64,000 bases of DNA from Methylonatrum kenyense (GCF_023195885.1 NZ_JALPKO010000003.1:248001-312000), one strand, 5' to 3'. Shown: positions 24,021 to 34,645, counted from the first letter of the stretch. Made by a program: numbers and translations. The notes: generated from the letters alone by a model not told the origin.

Positions 24021-25088
24021 TCAGAAGTCGGCATACATCCGGCCAGGGTTCAGGATACCGGCAGGATCGAAGGCCTGCTTGAGGCGGCGGTGGAAGGTCT
24101 GCAGCGGTGCGGCCAGCGGATGGAACACGGCGTCTTCCTGATCGCCACCGCGGAAGCATACGGCATGACCGCCAAGAGAGGCGGCCTGTTCCCGCAGCGC
24201 TGCGGCATCCCGCGCACCACGCAGCCAGAGTTGCTGGCCGTTCCAGTCGTGCAGGACCGGTCCGTCAAAACCGCTGCTGTCGGTCAATGGCGGCAGCGAG
24301 ACCCGCCACAGGGGCGTGTCAGCGTCTTCGAAGAACGGCAGCGCCTGATCCCGCAGTGCCGACCACCAGTTGGCGACCTCGGCCACATGTTCGCCGCCAA
24401 TGGTCTGGCCGGCGGCCTGTAGCGCGCTTTGCGAACCCGACAGCCTGAGATGCAGGTGGCTGCCGTCATGGGCAGCGCCGGTGACCGGAAAGCCCTGACG
24501 GAACCAGTCCTCCACCTGGCTGAACCCCTCCATGACGGGTAGGTTCAGACGCAGACCCAGCTCGGCCTCGGGACGCGGTAGAACCTTCAGCGACACCTCG
24601 GTGAGCACACCCAGGGTGCCGAGCGCGCCCGCCATCAAGCGGCTGACATCGTAACCGGCCACATTCTTCATCACCTCACCGCCGAAGCGCATGTGTTCGC
24701 CGCGGCCGTTGATCAGGCGCAGGCCCAGCACCTGATCGCGGGCCGCGCCGAGCCAGGGACGGCCGGGGCCGGACAGGCCGGTGGCGATGGCGCCGCCCAG
24801 CGTGCCACCGCCGAAGCGCGGCGGATCGAAGGGCATCTGCTGGCCTTCGGCGGCCAGGGCCTCATCCAGTTCCGCCAGCGGCGTGCCGGCACGTGCGGTC
24901 AGCACCAGCTCCGTTGGCTCGTAGTTGACGATGCCAGTGTGGCCGTCAACAGCCAGCGTTTCACCGCGGCTTGCGCGTCCGTAGAAGGTCTTGCTGCCGC
25001 TGCCGTGGATGGTCAGCGCCGTTCCCGACTGCGAGGCCTCGGCCACGCGCGCTGCCAGGTCGTGGCTAATGTCCTGTCCGCTCATCAT
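24021..25088 (-). CDS. glcE: Glycolate oxidase FAD-binding subunit GlcE
   Basis: This 355-residue protein has the FAD_binding_4 core (ALTIHGSGSKTFYGR...GIVNYEPTELVLTARAGTPLAELDEALAAEGQQMPFDPP, GGTLGGAIATGLSGPGRPW), shorter than GlcD as expected for GlcE, and the C-terminal LKQAFDPAGILNPGRMY. It forms the glycolate dehydrogenase complex with GlcD and GlcF, oxidising glycolate to glyoxylate. A second ATG directly follows the first. About 84 bases separate it from glcD. Confidence 0.95.
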   Translation of the reverse strand: MMSGQDISHDLAARVAEASQSGTALTIHGSGSKTFYGRASRGETLAVDGHTGIVNYEPTELVLTARAGTPLAELDEALAAEGQQMPFDPPRFGGGTLGGAIATGLSGPGRPWLGAARDQVLGLRLINGRGEHMRFGGEVMKNVAGYDVSRLMAGALGTLGVLTEVSLKVLPRPEAELGLRLNLPVMEGFSQVEDWFRQGFPVTGAAHDGSHLHLRLSGSQSALQAAGQTIGGEHVAEVANWWSALRDQALPFFEDADTPLWRVSLPPLTDSSGFDGPVLHDWNGQQLWLRGARDAAALREQAASLGGHAVCFRGGDQEDAVFHPLAAPLQTFHRRLKQAFDPAGILNPGRMYADF

Positions 25089-25172
25089 GCTCCCGGGGCC
25101 CGGTCTGATTCTCGCGCCCGCTGCGGCGCACGGCTGCGTCTCGCGTCAGTCATGTCCGGCACGTGCACCTCC

Positions 25173-26666
25173 TTAAAATCTCGGGATATCGGGGTGTGGC
25201 AATTGCCCGTCATGCACGTGCATGCCGCCGAACTCGGCGCAGCGGCTCAGCGTCGGAATGGCCTTGCCGGGGTTCAGCAGGCCATGCGGGTCGAAAGCGG
25301 CCTTCAGCGCATGGAACTGGGTGATCTCCGCCTCCGGAAACTGCACGCACATCTGGTTGATCTTCTCCATGCCGACGCCGTGCTCGCCGGTCACGGTGCC
25401 GCCGACCTCGACGCAGAGCTCCAGGATCTTGCCGCCCAGTTCCTCGGTACGATCAAACTCGCCCGGCACGTTGCCGTCGTACAGCACCAGCGGATGCAGG
25501 TTGCCGTCCCCGGCGTGGAAGACATTGACCACCCGCTGGCCGTACTGATCGCTGAGCTCCTGCATGCGCCGGAGAACCTCGGCCAGGCGCTTTCTCGGAA
25601 TCGTGCCGTCGATGCAGTAGTAGTCCGGCGAGATGCGGCCCACGGCCGGGAAGGCGGCCTTGCGCCCGGCCCAGAAGCTGGCCTGTTCCTCCGGCGTCTT
25701 AGCGACCCGGATGTCGTTCGAGCCAAGTCGGTCAAGCAGGATGCGAAGCTTGTCCAACTGGTCCTGCAGTTCCGCCGGGTTGCCATCCAGCTCGCAGATC
25801 AGGATGGCCGCGGCGTCCACCGGGTAGCCGGCATGCACGAAATCCTCGGCGGCGCGAATGGCCGGGTTGTCCATCATCTCCAGGCCGCCGGGGATGATGC
25901 CCGCCGCGATGATGCCGGCGACCGCATTGCCGGCGGTTTCGACATCGGCGAACCCGGCCAGCAGCACTTCCTTGGCCGGTGGATGCGGCAGCAGCTTGAC
26001 GGTGACGTCGACGATCACGCCGAGCATGCCCTCGGAACCGGTGATGGCCGCCATCAGGTCGAAGCCCGGGCTGTCCAGGGCTTCACTGCCCAGGGTCACC
26101 AGTTCGCCTTCCATGGTCACCATGGTCACCGACAGCACGTTGTGCACGGTCAGGCCGTATTTCAGGCAGTGCACCCCGCCGGCGTTCTCGGCGACATTGC
26201 CGCCGATGGAGCAGGTGATCTGGGAGGAGGGGTCCGGCGCGTAGTACAGGCCGTAGGGCGCGGCGGCCTCGCTGATCGCCAGATTGCGGACACCGGGCTG
26301 GACCCTGGCCAGCCGGCGCCGCTCATCGATGGACAGGATCTGGTTGAAACGTGACAGGCTGAGCAGCACGCCCTGCGGATGGGGCAGGGCGCCGGCGGAC
26401 AGGCTGGTGCCGGCGCCACGGGCCACCACCGGGACGCGTAACCGTGAACAGAGGGCGAGTACTGCCTGCACTTCGTCGATGCTGGAGGGCAGTGCCACCA
26501 CCAGCGGCATTTGCCGGTAGGCGGACAGGCCGTCGCACTCGAACGGCCGCATCGCCTCGTCATCCACCAGCAGGTTATCCGGAGCCAGCACCTCGCGCAG
26601 GCCCTGGATCAGCGTCTCCCGGTCGACCTCGAAGGCGTGATCTTCCTGACGATAGACGCTGACCAT
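25173..26666 (-). CDS. glcD: Glycolate oxidase subunit GlcD
   Basis: GlcD is the catalytic FAD subunit of glycolate dehydrogenase. The 497-residue protein has VARGAGTSLSAGALPHPQGVLLSLSR, the FAD-anchoring DPSSQITCSIGGNVAENAGGVHCLKYGLT, and the C-terminal NVFHAGDGNLHPLV and GEHGVGMEK motifs with catalytic His residues. A GGGAGAA precedes the ATG. It lies 27 bases after ppsA on the same strand, so it is probably cotranscribed with PEP synthase. Confidence 0.96.
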   Translation of the reverse strand: MVSVYRQEDHAFEVDRETLIQGLREVLAPDNLLVDDEAMRPFECDGLSAYRQMPLVVALPSSIDEVQAVLALCSRLRVPVVARGAGTSLSAGALPHPQGVLLSLSRFNQILSIDERRRLARVQPGVRNLAISEAAAPYGLYYAPDPSSQITCSIGGNVAENAGGVHCLKYGLTVHNVLSVTMVTMEGELVTLGSEALDSPGFDLMAAITGSEGMLGVIVDVTVKLLPHPPAKEVLLAGFADVETAGNAVAGIIAAGIIPGGLEMMDNPAIRAAEDFVHAGYPVDAAAILICELDGNPAELQDQLDKLRILLDRLGSNDIRVAKTPEEQASFWAGRKAAFPAVGRISPDYYCIDGTIPRKRLAEVLRRMQELSDQYGQRVVNVFHAGDGNLHPLVLYDGNVPGEFDRTEELGGKILELCVEVGGTVTGEHGVGMEKINQMCVQFPEAEITQFHALKAAFDPHGLLNPGKAIPTLSRCAEFGGMHVHDGQLPHPDIPRF

Positions 26667-26693
26667 CGGATGTTCTCCCGGCTGTGTTTCGGC

Positions 26694-29072
26694 TCAGGAC
26701 TCCGCTTCCCGCCCGGCCAGATAGAGCCAGGTTTCAACCACGGTGTCCGGATTCAGCGAAACGCTCTCGATGCCTTCATCCATCAACCAGCGTGCCAGAT
26801 CCGGATGATCGGACGGTCCCTGGCCGCAGATGCCGATGTACTTGTCGGCCTTGCGGCAGGCCTGGATCGCCTGGTGCAGCAAGGCCTTGACCGCGTCGTT
26901 CCGCTCGTCGAACAGATGCGCGATGGTGCCCGAATCCCGATCCAGGCCAAGCGTCAGCTGGGTCAGGTCGTTGGAACCGATGGAGAAGCCGTCAAAGTAC
27001 TCCAGGAACTGATCAGCCAGCAGGGCGTTGGAAGGCAGCTCACACATCATGATGAGCTTGAGGCCGTTCTCACCGCGTTTGAGGCCGTTCTGTTCCAGCA
27101 GTTCCACCACCTGGCGCGCCTCGTCCACGGTGCGGACGAACGGGATCATGATCCAGGTGTTGCTCAGGCCCATGTCGTCACGCACCTTGCGCAGGGCGCG
27201 GCACTCCAGCTCGAAGCACGGGCGGAAGCTCTCGTCGATATAGCGCGAGGCACCGCGGAAACCGAGCATCGGGTTTTCCTCGTCCGGCTCGTACTGCTCG
27301 CCGCCGATCAGGTTGGCGTATTCGTTGGACTTGAAGTCCGACATGCGGACGATCACCGGTTTCGGCGAAAACGCGGCCGACAGCGTGGAAATGCCCTCGG
27401 CCAGGCGGTCGACGTAGAACTGCACCGGATCCTTGTAGCCGGCGATCTGGGTATCGATCACCTTGCGCAGATCGTCGGGCTGCTGGTCGTATTCCAGCAG
27501 GGCCTTGGGGTGGATCCCGATCATGCGGTTGATGATGAATTCGAGCCGCGCCAGACCGATGCCGGCATTCGGCAGGTTGGCAAAGTCGAATGCCCGGTCC
27601 GGGTTGCCGACGTTCATCATGATCTTGAACGGCAGATCCGGCATGTCGTGCAGGCTGATTTCCCGCACTTCGTAATCCTGCAGTCCGGCGAAGATGTAAC
27701 CGGTATCGCCTTCGGCGCAGGACACGGTGACCTCATCACCGTCGTTAATGTGGTCGGTGGCGTTGCCACAGCCCACCACCGCCGGAATACCCAGTTCGCG
27801 GGCAATGATCGCCGCATGACAGGTGCGGCCGCCGCGGTTGGTGACGATGGCCGAGGCCTTCTTCATTACCGGCTCCCAGTCCGGGTCGGTCATGTCGGTG
27901 ACCAGCACGTCGCCGGCGTTGATCCGGTTCATCTCGCTGATGTCGGAGACCACCTTGGCCGGCCCGGCGCCGATGCGCTGGCCGATGGCGCGGCCGGTAA
28001 CCTTCACATCGCCACGATTCTTCAGGTGGTAGCGCTGCAGAGTCTGGCTGCCGTCCCGGCTTTTCACCGTCTCCGGGCGTGCCTGCAGGATGTAGAGCCG
28101 ACCGTCGTTGCCATCCTTGCCCCATTCGATGTCCATCGGCCGACCGTAGTGCTTCTCGATGATCAGCGCCTGCCGGGCCAGGGACTCGATTTCCTCGTTG
28201 CTCAGGCTGAAGCGCTGGCTGTCCTCGGGCGCGACGTCCACGGTCTGCACCGATTTGCCGTGGCCGGACTCGTCGCTGTAGACCATCTTGATGGCCTTGC
28301 TGCCGAGCACCCGTCGCAGTACTGCGGGGCGGTCGGATTCCAGCGCCGGCTTGTAGCAGTAGAACTCGTCCGGGTTGACCGAGCCCTGGACCACGGTCTC
28401 GCCCAGGCCGTAGCTGGAGGTAATGAACACCACGTCGCGGAAGCCGGACTCGGTGTCCATCGTGAACATCACGCCGGCCGCACCGATATCGGAACGCACC
28501 ATGCGCTGGATGCCCGCCGAGAGGGCGACCTCGCCGTGGTCAAAGCCCTGGTGCACCCGGTAGGAAATCGCGCGGTCATTGAACAGCGATGCGAAGACGT
28601 GCTTGATCGCCAGCAGCACGGCATCCAGTCCGCGCACGTTGAGGAACGTTTCCTGCTGCCCGGCGAAGGAGGCATCCGGCAGGTCCTCGGCGGTGGCCGA
28701 GGACCGGATGGCAAACGATGCTTCACCTGAGGTTTCGTTCTCAAGCTTCTGGTAGGCATCTTTTATTTCCCGATCGAGTCGTTCAGGGAAGGGCGTGTCG
28801 ATAATCATCTGGCGGAGGCTTTCGCCCGTCTTCGCAAGCTGTTCGACGTCATCGACATCAAGCCCTTCAAGCGCCTCGGCGATGCGTTCGCGGAGGCCGC
28901 TTTCGTCCAGAAAGTCCCAGTAAGCGGCAGCGGTGGTGGCGAAACCGCCGGGTACCTGCACGCCGGCGTTGGCAAGGTTGGAGATCATTTCGCCGAGGGA
29001 CGCGTTCTTGCCCCCGACCCGACCGACATCGTCCATGCCCAGTGAATCAAACCAGATGACGTAGTCCTGCAA
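26694..29072 (-). CDS. ppsA: Phosphoenolpyruvate synthase
   Basis: PpsA converts pyruvate and ATP to PEP, AMP and phosphate for gluconeogenesis. Starting at TTG 29072 (GGGGGA about eight bases upstream) the protein has 792 residues, exactly the E. coli length. It shows the N-terminal ATP-grasp part ([39 protein letters not shown]), the phosphohistidine motif [21 protein letters not shown] and the C-terminal PEP-binding domain ending [12 protein letters not shown]. The open frame extends 144 codons upstream without homology and overlaps ppsR, so that extension was rejected. Confidence 0.97.
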   Translation of the reverse strand: MQDYVIWFDSLGMDDVGRVGGKNASLGEMISNLANAGVQVPGGFATTAAAYWDFLDESGLRERIAEALEGLDVDDVEQLAKTGESLRQMIIDTPFPERLDREIKDAYQKLENETSGEASFAIRSSATAEDLPDASFAGQQETFLNVRGLDAVLLAIKHVFASLFNDRAISYRVHQGFDHGEVALSAGIQRMVRSDIGAAGVMFTMDTESGFRDVVFITSSYGLGETVVQGSVNPDEFYCYKPALESDRPAVLRRVLGSKAIKMVYSDESGHGKSVQTVDVAPEDSQRFSLSNEEIESLARQALIIEKHYGRPMDIEWGKDGNDGRLYILQARPETVKSRDGSQTLQRYHLKNRGDVKVTGRAIGQRIGAGPAKVVSDISEMNRINAGDVLVTDMTDPDWEPVMKKASAIVTNRGGRTCHAAIIARELGIPAVVGCGNATDHINDGDEVTVSCAEGDTGYIFAGLQDYEVREISLHDMPDLPFKIMMNVGNPDRAFDFANLPNAGIGLARLEFIINRMIGIHPKALLEYDQQPDDLRKVIDTQIAGYKDPVQFYVDRLAEGISTLSAAFSPKPVIVRMSDFKSNEYANLIGGEQYEPDEENPMLGFRGASRYIDESFRPCFELECRALRKVRDDMGLSNTWIMIPFVRTVDEARQVVELLEQNGLKRGENGLKLIMMCELPSNALLADQFLEYFDGFSIGSNDLTQLTLGLDRDSGTIAHLFDERNDAVKALLHQAIQACRKADKYIGICGQGPSDHPDLARWLMDEGIESVSLNPDTVVETWLYLAGREAES

Positions 29073-29334
29073 GGTTCTGTCCCCCTGTTGCCCGCGCCGC
29101 GCCGCGGCGCGCCGTGCTGCCGGTGGGTGGGCAGCGTCTGGATACCATGACGCATTCGTGACCGAGCCGCGCCGATGCGCGCGTATGGTACGAAATGCCG
29201 CAACGCAGCGTAACCCCCAGCGAAGCGTAGATCGATACCTGCGCAAGCCACGATCGCGGGGCCGGTCGCGTATCTGCCGCCTGTCTTTTCCGCTAGCATG
29301 CCGTATTTCGCGACATGGCAGGGGCAGTGTGCTT
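29073..29334. other. Intergenic region between divergent ppsA and ppsR
   Basis: This spacer must hold both promoters. TAGCAT (29294-29299) is a possible -10 for ppsR. Short inverted segments such as GCGCGCCGATGCGCGC (about 29170-29185) are present but no strong terminator. No protein-coding gene was recognised here beyond the extensions of the flanking frames. Confidence 0.35.
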
Positions 29335-30162
29335 ATGGCGGAATTGTCGAAACGGACCGTGTTCTTTGTCTCGGATCGAACCGGTATTACCGCCGAGACT
29401 CTGGGGCACAGCCTGATGACCCAGTTCGATCTGGAATACGAGCAGGTGACGCTGCCCTTCGTCGACAATGCGGAGCGCGCGCAGAAGGTCGTCGAGCAGG
29501 TCAATCACATCAATAACAATGGCGGGCCGCGGCCAATCATCTTCAGCACGGTGATCCAGGACGATGTGCGTGAAATCCTGAAAGACGGCAATGCCGCATT
29601 CTTCGATTTCTTCGATACCTTCATTTCACCGCTGGAGTCGGAACTGGGCACGGTCTCGTCCCACGCGGTGGGACGCTCCCACGGTATGGGCACGCCGCAG
29701 ACCTACGATGTGCGGATCGACGCCATCAATTTTGCACTGAACCATGATGACGGGGTGACCACGCATCACTACGATCACGCGGACATCATTCTGGTCGGCG
29801 TGTCGCGTACCGGAAAGACGCCGGTTTGCCTGTATCTGGCGCTGCAGTACGGGGTGTTCGCGGCCAATTATCCGCTGACCGAGGACGACCTGATGGGGAC
29901 CCGGCTGCCAAAGCGGTTGCATCCCCATCGCGGCAAGCTCTACGGATTGTCCATCGAGCCCGAACGCCTGCAGTCAATCCGTCAGGAGCGGCGACCGAAC
30001 AGTCGCTACGCGGCATTGGCCCAGTGCCAGATGGAGGTGATGCGGGCTGAAACCCTGTTCAAGCGGGAGAAGCTGCCCTTCGTCAACTCGACCACCGTAT
30101 CGATCGAGGAGATTGCCACCATGATCATGCATGAACGCAAACTGGTCCGCCGCGTTCACTGA
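29335..30162 (+). CDS. ppsR: PEP synthase regulatory protein (kinase/phosphorylase, DUF299)
   Basis: PpsR inactivates PEP synthase by ADP-dependent phosphorylation of the Thr next to the catalytic His and reactivates it by Pi-dependent dephosphorylation. From [27 protein letters not shown] the protein has 275 residues with the P-loop GVSRTGKTP (about residues 153-161) and the conserved SRYA...QCQMEV segment. It is divergent from its target ppsA, the common arrangement. The upstream extension of the frame has no homology. Confidence 0.96.
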   Translation: MAELSKRTVFFVSDRTGITAETLGHSLMTQFDLEYEQVTLPFVDNAERAQKVVEQVNHINNNGGPRPIIFSTVIQDDVREILKDGNAAFFDFFDTFISPLESELGTVSSHAVGRSHGMGTPQTYDVRIDAINFALNHDDGVTTHHYDHADIILVGVSRTGKTPVCLYLALQYGVFAANYPLTEDDLMGTRLPKRLHPHRGKLYGLSIEPERLQSIRQERRPNSRYAALAQCQMEVMRAETLFKREKLPFVNSTTVSIEEIATMIMHERKLVRRVH

Positions 30163-30196
30163 CAGCGGCCGGGATCTGCTGTGATATTCTCGCGGG

Positions 30197-30673
30197 ATGA
30201 AGATAACGCTGCGAGATCATCCGCTACTGCAGGACTTGCCGAACCGTTCGTTCGCGACACTGATGGAGCTCTACGAGAGCAATTACATCCTGATGCGTCG
30301 CCTGGCGCCCGAGCTCGACGCCCTGCCACGGGACAACCGGTCGATTGGCCGGGACGGGGTTGATCTTTACCTGCACCTGCTGGATCGCACCCGCTACACG
30401 ACGGGTCTGCGCCTGACCCATTACTTTGATCCCGAGTCGCAGCCGGGCAATGAACCGGACCTGATGATTCGCGTTTACCATGATGCGCGCCTTGCCGAAG
30501 TGATGCCCGAGACGCCGGTGGATCGATTCCACTTCTGGAGCGGCGAGCGGCCGGAGCAGAAGAGCCTGCCCTGGCGCTGGGAACTCAATCGCTTCCTCAA
30601 CCGCTGGCTGCGTTATTGCCTCGGCCGCGGCCACGTCTTCCTGCCCGACCGGCAGCACGCCTCCAACGGCTGA
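30197..30673 (+). CDS. DUF1249 family protein
   Basis: This 158-residue protein has the DUF1249 sequence pattern: NYILMRRLAPELDAL, LYLHLLDRTRYTTGLRLTHYF, PDLMIRVYHDARLAEVMP and a C-terminal KSLPWRWELNRFLNRWLRYCLGRGH. Family members (E. coli YqiB-like) are conserved in gammaproteobacteria with unknown function. It follows ppsR by 34 bases on the same strand and could be cotranscribed. It converges with the tgpA gene. Confidence 0.88.
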   Translation: MKITLRDHPLLQDLPNRSFATLMELYESNYILMRRLAPELDALPRDNRSIGRDGVDLYLHLLDRTRYTTGLRLTHYFDPESQPGNEPDLMIRVYHDARLAEVMPETPVDRFHFWSGERPEQKSLPWRWELNRFLNRWLRYCLGRGHVFLPDRQHASNG

Positions 30674-30726
30674 CCCGGCTGCACTTTACCTGGTGCTGGT
30701 CAGTCGCGCGGGGAGCCGGGAAGCGA

Positions 30727-32733
30727 TCAAGCCTTCTGTCGTTTTGCCCGCGGCCGGAATGCGGCCACGGCGCGTTCCAGTGCGGCCTGATGATTGGCGT
30801 CCCGGTCCGGCGCCTGGTAGCGGCTGGCAACATAACGTTGTGCGATCCGCTGGACCTCTTCTGCCAGTTCCGGACGGGCCTCGGCCACCCGCCTGGCGTA
30901 GTCGATCGGTCCCTCCTGCGGCTGCCTAGGTAAACCGCGGGCCGCCAGCTTGCCGCAGAATCGGTTCCAGGCGCGCACGGCCGGATCAGCCGTGCGGCCC
31001 GTCCGGGGCCAGAACAGCAGCAGTGCAATCAGGACCAGAAGCAGCACGATGGCTCCGGTCATGGCGAGCAGGGCATCGCGCCAGCCGGCGAGGCCGAGGC
31101 GCTGCAGCAGTTCCTGCTGCAGATTCGGCCCATAGCCGAGCACCCACCGATCCCAGGCAGCGTTGAGCGCGTCCCAGCGCAGTTGCAGCGTGCGCGTCCA
31201 GCCGGCTTCGCGGCGTGACAGGGCACTCAGTCCGGTGGTGTCCTCCAGCGCCTCCGCCAGACCCAGTTCGATGCGTTCCGGCGCCACCCAGGCGGTCGGG
31301 TCCACGCGCCGCCAGCCCTCGCCCTCGATGAACACCTCGGACCAGGCATGGGCATCGGACTGGCGCACGATCATGTAGCCGCCGCTGGGGTTGATTTCGC
31401 CGCCCTGGTAACCGGTGACGACCCGAGCCGGGATCCCGGCGGCGCGCATCAGCACCGTGAAGGCCCCGGCATAGTGTTCGCAGAAGCCGCGCTGGTGATC
31501 GAACAGGAACTCGTCCACGGCGTCATCCGGCATCAGGGGCGGTTGCAGCGTGTAGTGAAAGGGCTGTTCGGCGAAATGCTCCAGGACCGCCTGAATCACC
31601 GCGTCCGGGGCATCGTCCTGTTGTTGCCAGTCGCGGGCCAACTCCCGGGCGCGGGGGTGACTGTCGTCGGGCAACTCCCGGTACCGCGCCAGTGTGTCGT
31701 CACGCAGTTCCGCGCCAAGGCGGTAATTGCGCGCGGAAGTCGCGGTGTAGCGCAGACGGCTGCTGATCCGCTGCTCGCTGGTGACATGGTATTCACTGTT
31801 GACCCGCGCGCTGACATCCATCTGCAGCGGCATGTCCAGGGCAATCAGCCAATGGCGGTTGTGCGGCTCCAGCGTCACCGTGTAGCGAATTTCACCGGCC
31901 AGGGGTTCCATGACCGGCAACGCGGGGTCGCTTTCCTCGGGCTGGCGCCATTGGCGACCGTCGTAATCCGGTAGCACCGGTCCGCGCCAATAGCGTTCGC
32001 GGGGTTGTGGCGGCGCGTCCTCGAATTCCACGCGAAAGGCCACCGCATCGGAAAGACTGAGCTCGCTGATGCTGCCCGGCTCCATTTCCTCGCTCAGGCC
32101 ACTGGTAGCGGTTTGGTCCGTATCAGGCATGCTCCAGAGTGGTCCGGGCAGGCGCGGGAACAGCAGGAATATCACCAGCATGATCGGCATGGCCTGCAAC
32201 AGCATGGTTGCGGCAAGCCGGCCGTGCTCCAGCGGTGCGGCACCGCCGCCGGGTCGATTGGCACTGATAAGCAGTGTGGTCATTGCCCAGACCAGCAGCA
32301 GCATGTAACCGAACATGGGCAGCGACTGCACATACAGCAGTTGCGTGACGATCAGGAAATAGCCGAGATAGATCGCAACATTGGTGTCACGCCGCCGGCG
32401 CAACTCCAGCAGTTTCAGGCCCAGCATCGCAGACAGGATCGCAACGCCGGCATCGAGGCCGAGCAGGGTGCCGTACTCCAGGTAGATCCCGCCGGTTGCA
32501 GCCACGGTCGCCAGCAGCAGCAAGCCGCGGTGGGGTAGTCGCAGGCCCCGGCGGGCGACCAGGTAACGCCACAGGGCGCAGGCGACGAAGCCGGCGGTGA
32601 TCCAGACCGGCAGGCGGACGGCATGGGGCAGGGCGACAGCCGAAAGCGTCAGCAGCAGCAGGGCCAGCGTCCGGTGCGGCAACAGGTGCGTGACCGCGGC
32701 CGGGTGCGCACTGTCTGAGCGTCGCCAGATCAT
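30727..32733 (-). CDS. TgpA-family membrane transglutaminase-like protein (DUF3488 plus DUF4129-type tail)
   Basis: This 668-residue protein begins with about six membrane helices (residues 10-200), then a periplasmic transglutaminase-like domain with catalytic Cys in RGFCEHYAGAFTVLMRAAGIPARVVTGY, His in SDAHAWSEVF and Asp in WRRVDPTAW, then another membrane helix (about 565-590) and a short cytoplasmic tail. Pseudomonas aeruginosa TgpA has this topology and is important for viability; its reaction is not established. It is the last gene of moxR-DUF58-tgpA, with its ATG overlapping the DUF58 stop. Confidence 0.93.
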   Translation of the reverse strand: MIWRRSDSAHPAAVTHLLPHRTLALLLLTLSAVALPHAVRLPVWITAGFVACALWRYLVARRGLRLPHRGLLLLATVAATGGIYLEYGTLLGLDAGVAILSAMLGLKLLELRRRRDTNVAIYLGYFLIVTQLLYVQSLPMFGYMLLLVWAMTTLLISANRPGGGAAPLEHGRLAATMLLQAMPIMLVIFLLFPRLPGPLWSMPDTDQTATSGLSEEMEPGSISELSLSDAVAFRVEFEDAPPQPRERYWRGPVLPDYDGRQWRQPEESDPALPVMEPLAGEIRYTVTLEPHNRHWLIALDMPLQMDVSARVNSEYHVTSEQRISSRLRYTATSARNYRLGAELRDDTLARYRELPDDSHPRARELARDWQQQDDAPDAVIQAVLEHFAEQPFHYTLQPPLMPDDAVDEFLFDHQRGFCEHYAGAFTVLMRAAGIPARVVTGYQGGEINPSGGYMIVRQSDAHAWSEVFIEGEGWRRVDPTAWVAPERIELGLAEALEDTTGLSALSRREAGWTRTLQLRWDALNAAWDRWVLGYGPNLQQELLQRLGLAGWRDALLAMTGAIVLLLVLIALLLFWPRTGRTADPAVRAWNRFCGKLAARGLPRQPQEGPIDYARRVAEARPELAEEVQRIAQRYVASRYQAPDRDANHQAALERAVAAFRPRAKRQKA

Positions 32734-33701
32734 CCGGCCCCCGCTTCCGGATGCCTCGCCAGGGCTTCCAGGCAGGCGCGGCGGTGTGCGGGGCCCAGGG
32801 CCGGCTCCAGCGTGCTGCCGGGAACACGCAGTCCATAGGGAATCGCGGCCTGGTGCAGGTCCAGCACCCAGCGGCAGAGGCGCGATAGCCGTGCCTCGGG
32901 ATCAAGTCCGTGCAGTTGCTGCCAGTCCAGCCAGATCTCGCCCTGATCATCGCTGCCGAACTGCTTGGTCTGCAGTTCCATGCCCCGCGCCCAGTTGCGC
33001 CAGGCAAGCTGGCGCAACGGGTCGCCGGCCTGGTAACGCCTGAGGCCGGAAAAATCCTCTTCGCCGGTGCTTGTGTTCAGGCCCTCGCCGTCGCCCGCGC
33101 CGCCGGATGGTGGCGGTACATGGCCGGTCTCGGGCCGCGGGTAGACCAGCCCCTGGCAGCGAAAACGCGGCCAGGACCAGGCACGAAACAATCCGCCGGG
33201 AAATTCGCTGTGCAGGCGCATCATCGGCATCGGCAGTACGCCGCGCCGTTCGGCGGCAACGGGGAGGGAGACCCGAGTTGCCCCGTCGGCGGGAACGTCG
33301 ACGGCACGCGTCTCGCCGCGACCGAGCCTGCAGATCAGACCGTAGCGCGAGCGTGGTGCCGGACAGGACAACTCGATCGGGAAATACAGGGATTCACCGG
33401 CGAACACGGCTTCGGGCTGTTCGACGCGCAACTCCAGGCCCAGCAGATTGCGAACCGCGTGAATCATCGCCACGGTGCCGAGCCCGGTGAGCAGGAAGGC
33501 CAGCAGGTAGGCCATGTTGTTCATGTAGTTGACGGCACCGAGCCAGATGGCCGCAACCATTGCGACGAACAGCAGCCCGCCAGGGCTTGGCAGAATGAAG
33601 ATTCGACGATACCCCAGGCGCATGCTCCGGTCGGGAGCGCCGAGGCGGTGATCAAGCCAGCGATCCGCCAGGCCCCTCGCTGCTGTGGCGAGTCCCGGCA
33701 T
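32730..33701 (-). CDS. DUF58 domain-containing protein
   Basis: This 323-residue protein has two adjacent membrane helices near residues 35-80 and the DUF58 core DFSGLRRYQAGDPLRQLAWRNWARGMELQTKQF, a degenerate von Willebrand A-like domain. It is always found with MoxR ATPases and usually TgpA; the trio is thought to act on membrane or cell-envelope protein complexes. Its ATG overlaps the moxR stop by one base (TGATG), and its stop overlaps tgpA. Confidence 0.93.
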   Translation of the reverse strand: MPGLATAARGLADRWLDHRLGAPDRSMRLGYRRIFILPSPGGLLFVAMVAAIWLGAVNYMNNMAYLLAFLLTGLGTVAMIHAVRNLLGLELRVEQPEAVFAGESLYFPIELSCPAPRSRYGLICRLGRGETRAVDVPADGATRVSLPVAAERRGVLPMPMMRLHSEFPGGLFRAWSWPRFRCQGLVYPRPETGHVPPPSGGAGDGEGLNTSTGEEDFSGLRRYQAGDPLRQLAWRNWARGMELQTKQFGSDDQGEIWLDWQQLHGLDPEARLSRLCRWVLDLHQAAIPYGLRVPGSTLEPALGPAHRRACLEALARHPEAGAG

Positions 33702-34645
33702 CAGGGCACGGGGACGGCCGCCAGCAGGTGATCCGCGGCCGCCTTGCGATCATCGCCATTGCCGACCGAGACGGCGAGCCGATGGCTGGCGACCGGCGGC
33801 AAGACGGCCTGGATGTCCTCCGGCAGCACGGCGGAGCGGCCGTTCAGTAGCGCCCAGGCACGGCCGGCACGAAGCAGCGCGAGACCGGCCCGGGGTGAGA
33901 GTCCGGTGCCGTAATCGCCACTGCTGCGGGTATGCGCCAGCAAGGCCTGGACATAATCGATCAGCGCCTCGGACACGAAGACGTCCTGCGCCTGGCGCTG
34001 CAGATCCTGCAACTGTTCCAGGTCCAGTACCGGTTCCATCTCCGCAAGCAGCTGCCTTCGATCGCGGCCGCGCAGCAACTCGTGCTCCGCTTCGCGGTCG
34101 GGAAACCCCAGGTGGATGCGCATCAGAAAGCGGTCCAACTGGGACTCCGGCAAGTCAAAGGTGCCGAGCTGGCTGACCGGGTTCTGGGTGGCGACCACGA
34201 AAAACGGTTCCGGCAGCGGCCGGGTCCTGCCGTCCACGGTGACCTGGCGTTCTTCCATGGCCTCGAGCAGCGCGCTTTGCGTCTTCGGCGTTGCGCGGTT
34301 GACCTCGTCGGCCAGCAGGAGCTGGGTGAAAACCGGACCAGGATGGAAGCTGAAGGTGCCGGATTCCCGTTCGAAGACACTGGCCCCGGTAATATCGGCG
34401 GGCAGCAGGTCGCTGGTGAACTGCACCCGCTGGAACTGCAGTCCGAACAGGGTCGACAGTAGATGCGCAAGGGTGGTTTTGCCGACGCCGGGCAGGTCTT
34501 CGATCAGCAAATGGCCGCCGGCCAGCAGACAGGTCACGGCCAGGCGTAGCTGGTGCTGCTTGCCGAGAATGACGGCTTCGCCCTGGCGGAACACGCGGGC
34601 AAGTGGGGTCGATGGATGCGGCTGCAGGACGTTCCTGGTCGCCAA
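33701..34645 (-). CDS. MoxR-family AAA+ ATPase
   Basis: This 314-residue protein has Walker A EDLPGVGKTTLA (about 48-59), Walker B LLLADEVNRATPKTQSALLEAM, sensor FFVVATQNPVSQLGTFDLPESQLDRF and the arginine-finger helical C-terminus. MoxR proteins act as chaperone-like ATPases for partner proteins with vWA-like domains, here the DUF58 protein downstream. The start is TTG with GGAG eight bases upstream. The operon reads toward ppsR. Confidence 0.94.
   Translation of the reverse strand: MATRNVLQPHPSTPLARVFRQGEAVILGKQHQLRLAVTCLLAGGHLLIEDLPGVGKTTLAHLLSTLFGLQFQRVQFTSDLLPADITGASVFERESGTFSFHPGPVFTQLLLADEVNRATPKTQSALLEAMEERQVTVDGRTRPLPEPFFVVATQNPVSQLGTFDLPESQLDRFLMRIHLGFPDREAEHELLRGRDRRQLLAEMEPVLDLEQLQDLQRQAQDVFVSEALIDYVQALLAHTRSSGDYGTGLSPRAGLALLRAGRAWALLNGRSAVLPEDIQAVLPPVASHRLAVSVGNGDDRKAAADHLLAAVPVP

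Noticed and set aside
26511-28730. 739-codon plus-strand frame opposite ppsA
   Set aside because: Shadow of ppsA; the translation has no recognisable domain.
29073-29504. N-terminal extension of ppsA by 144 codons
   Set aside because: Overlaps ppsR, lacks similarity to PEP synthase, and TTG 29072 gives exactly the family length with a ribosome site.
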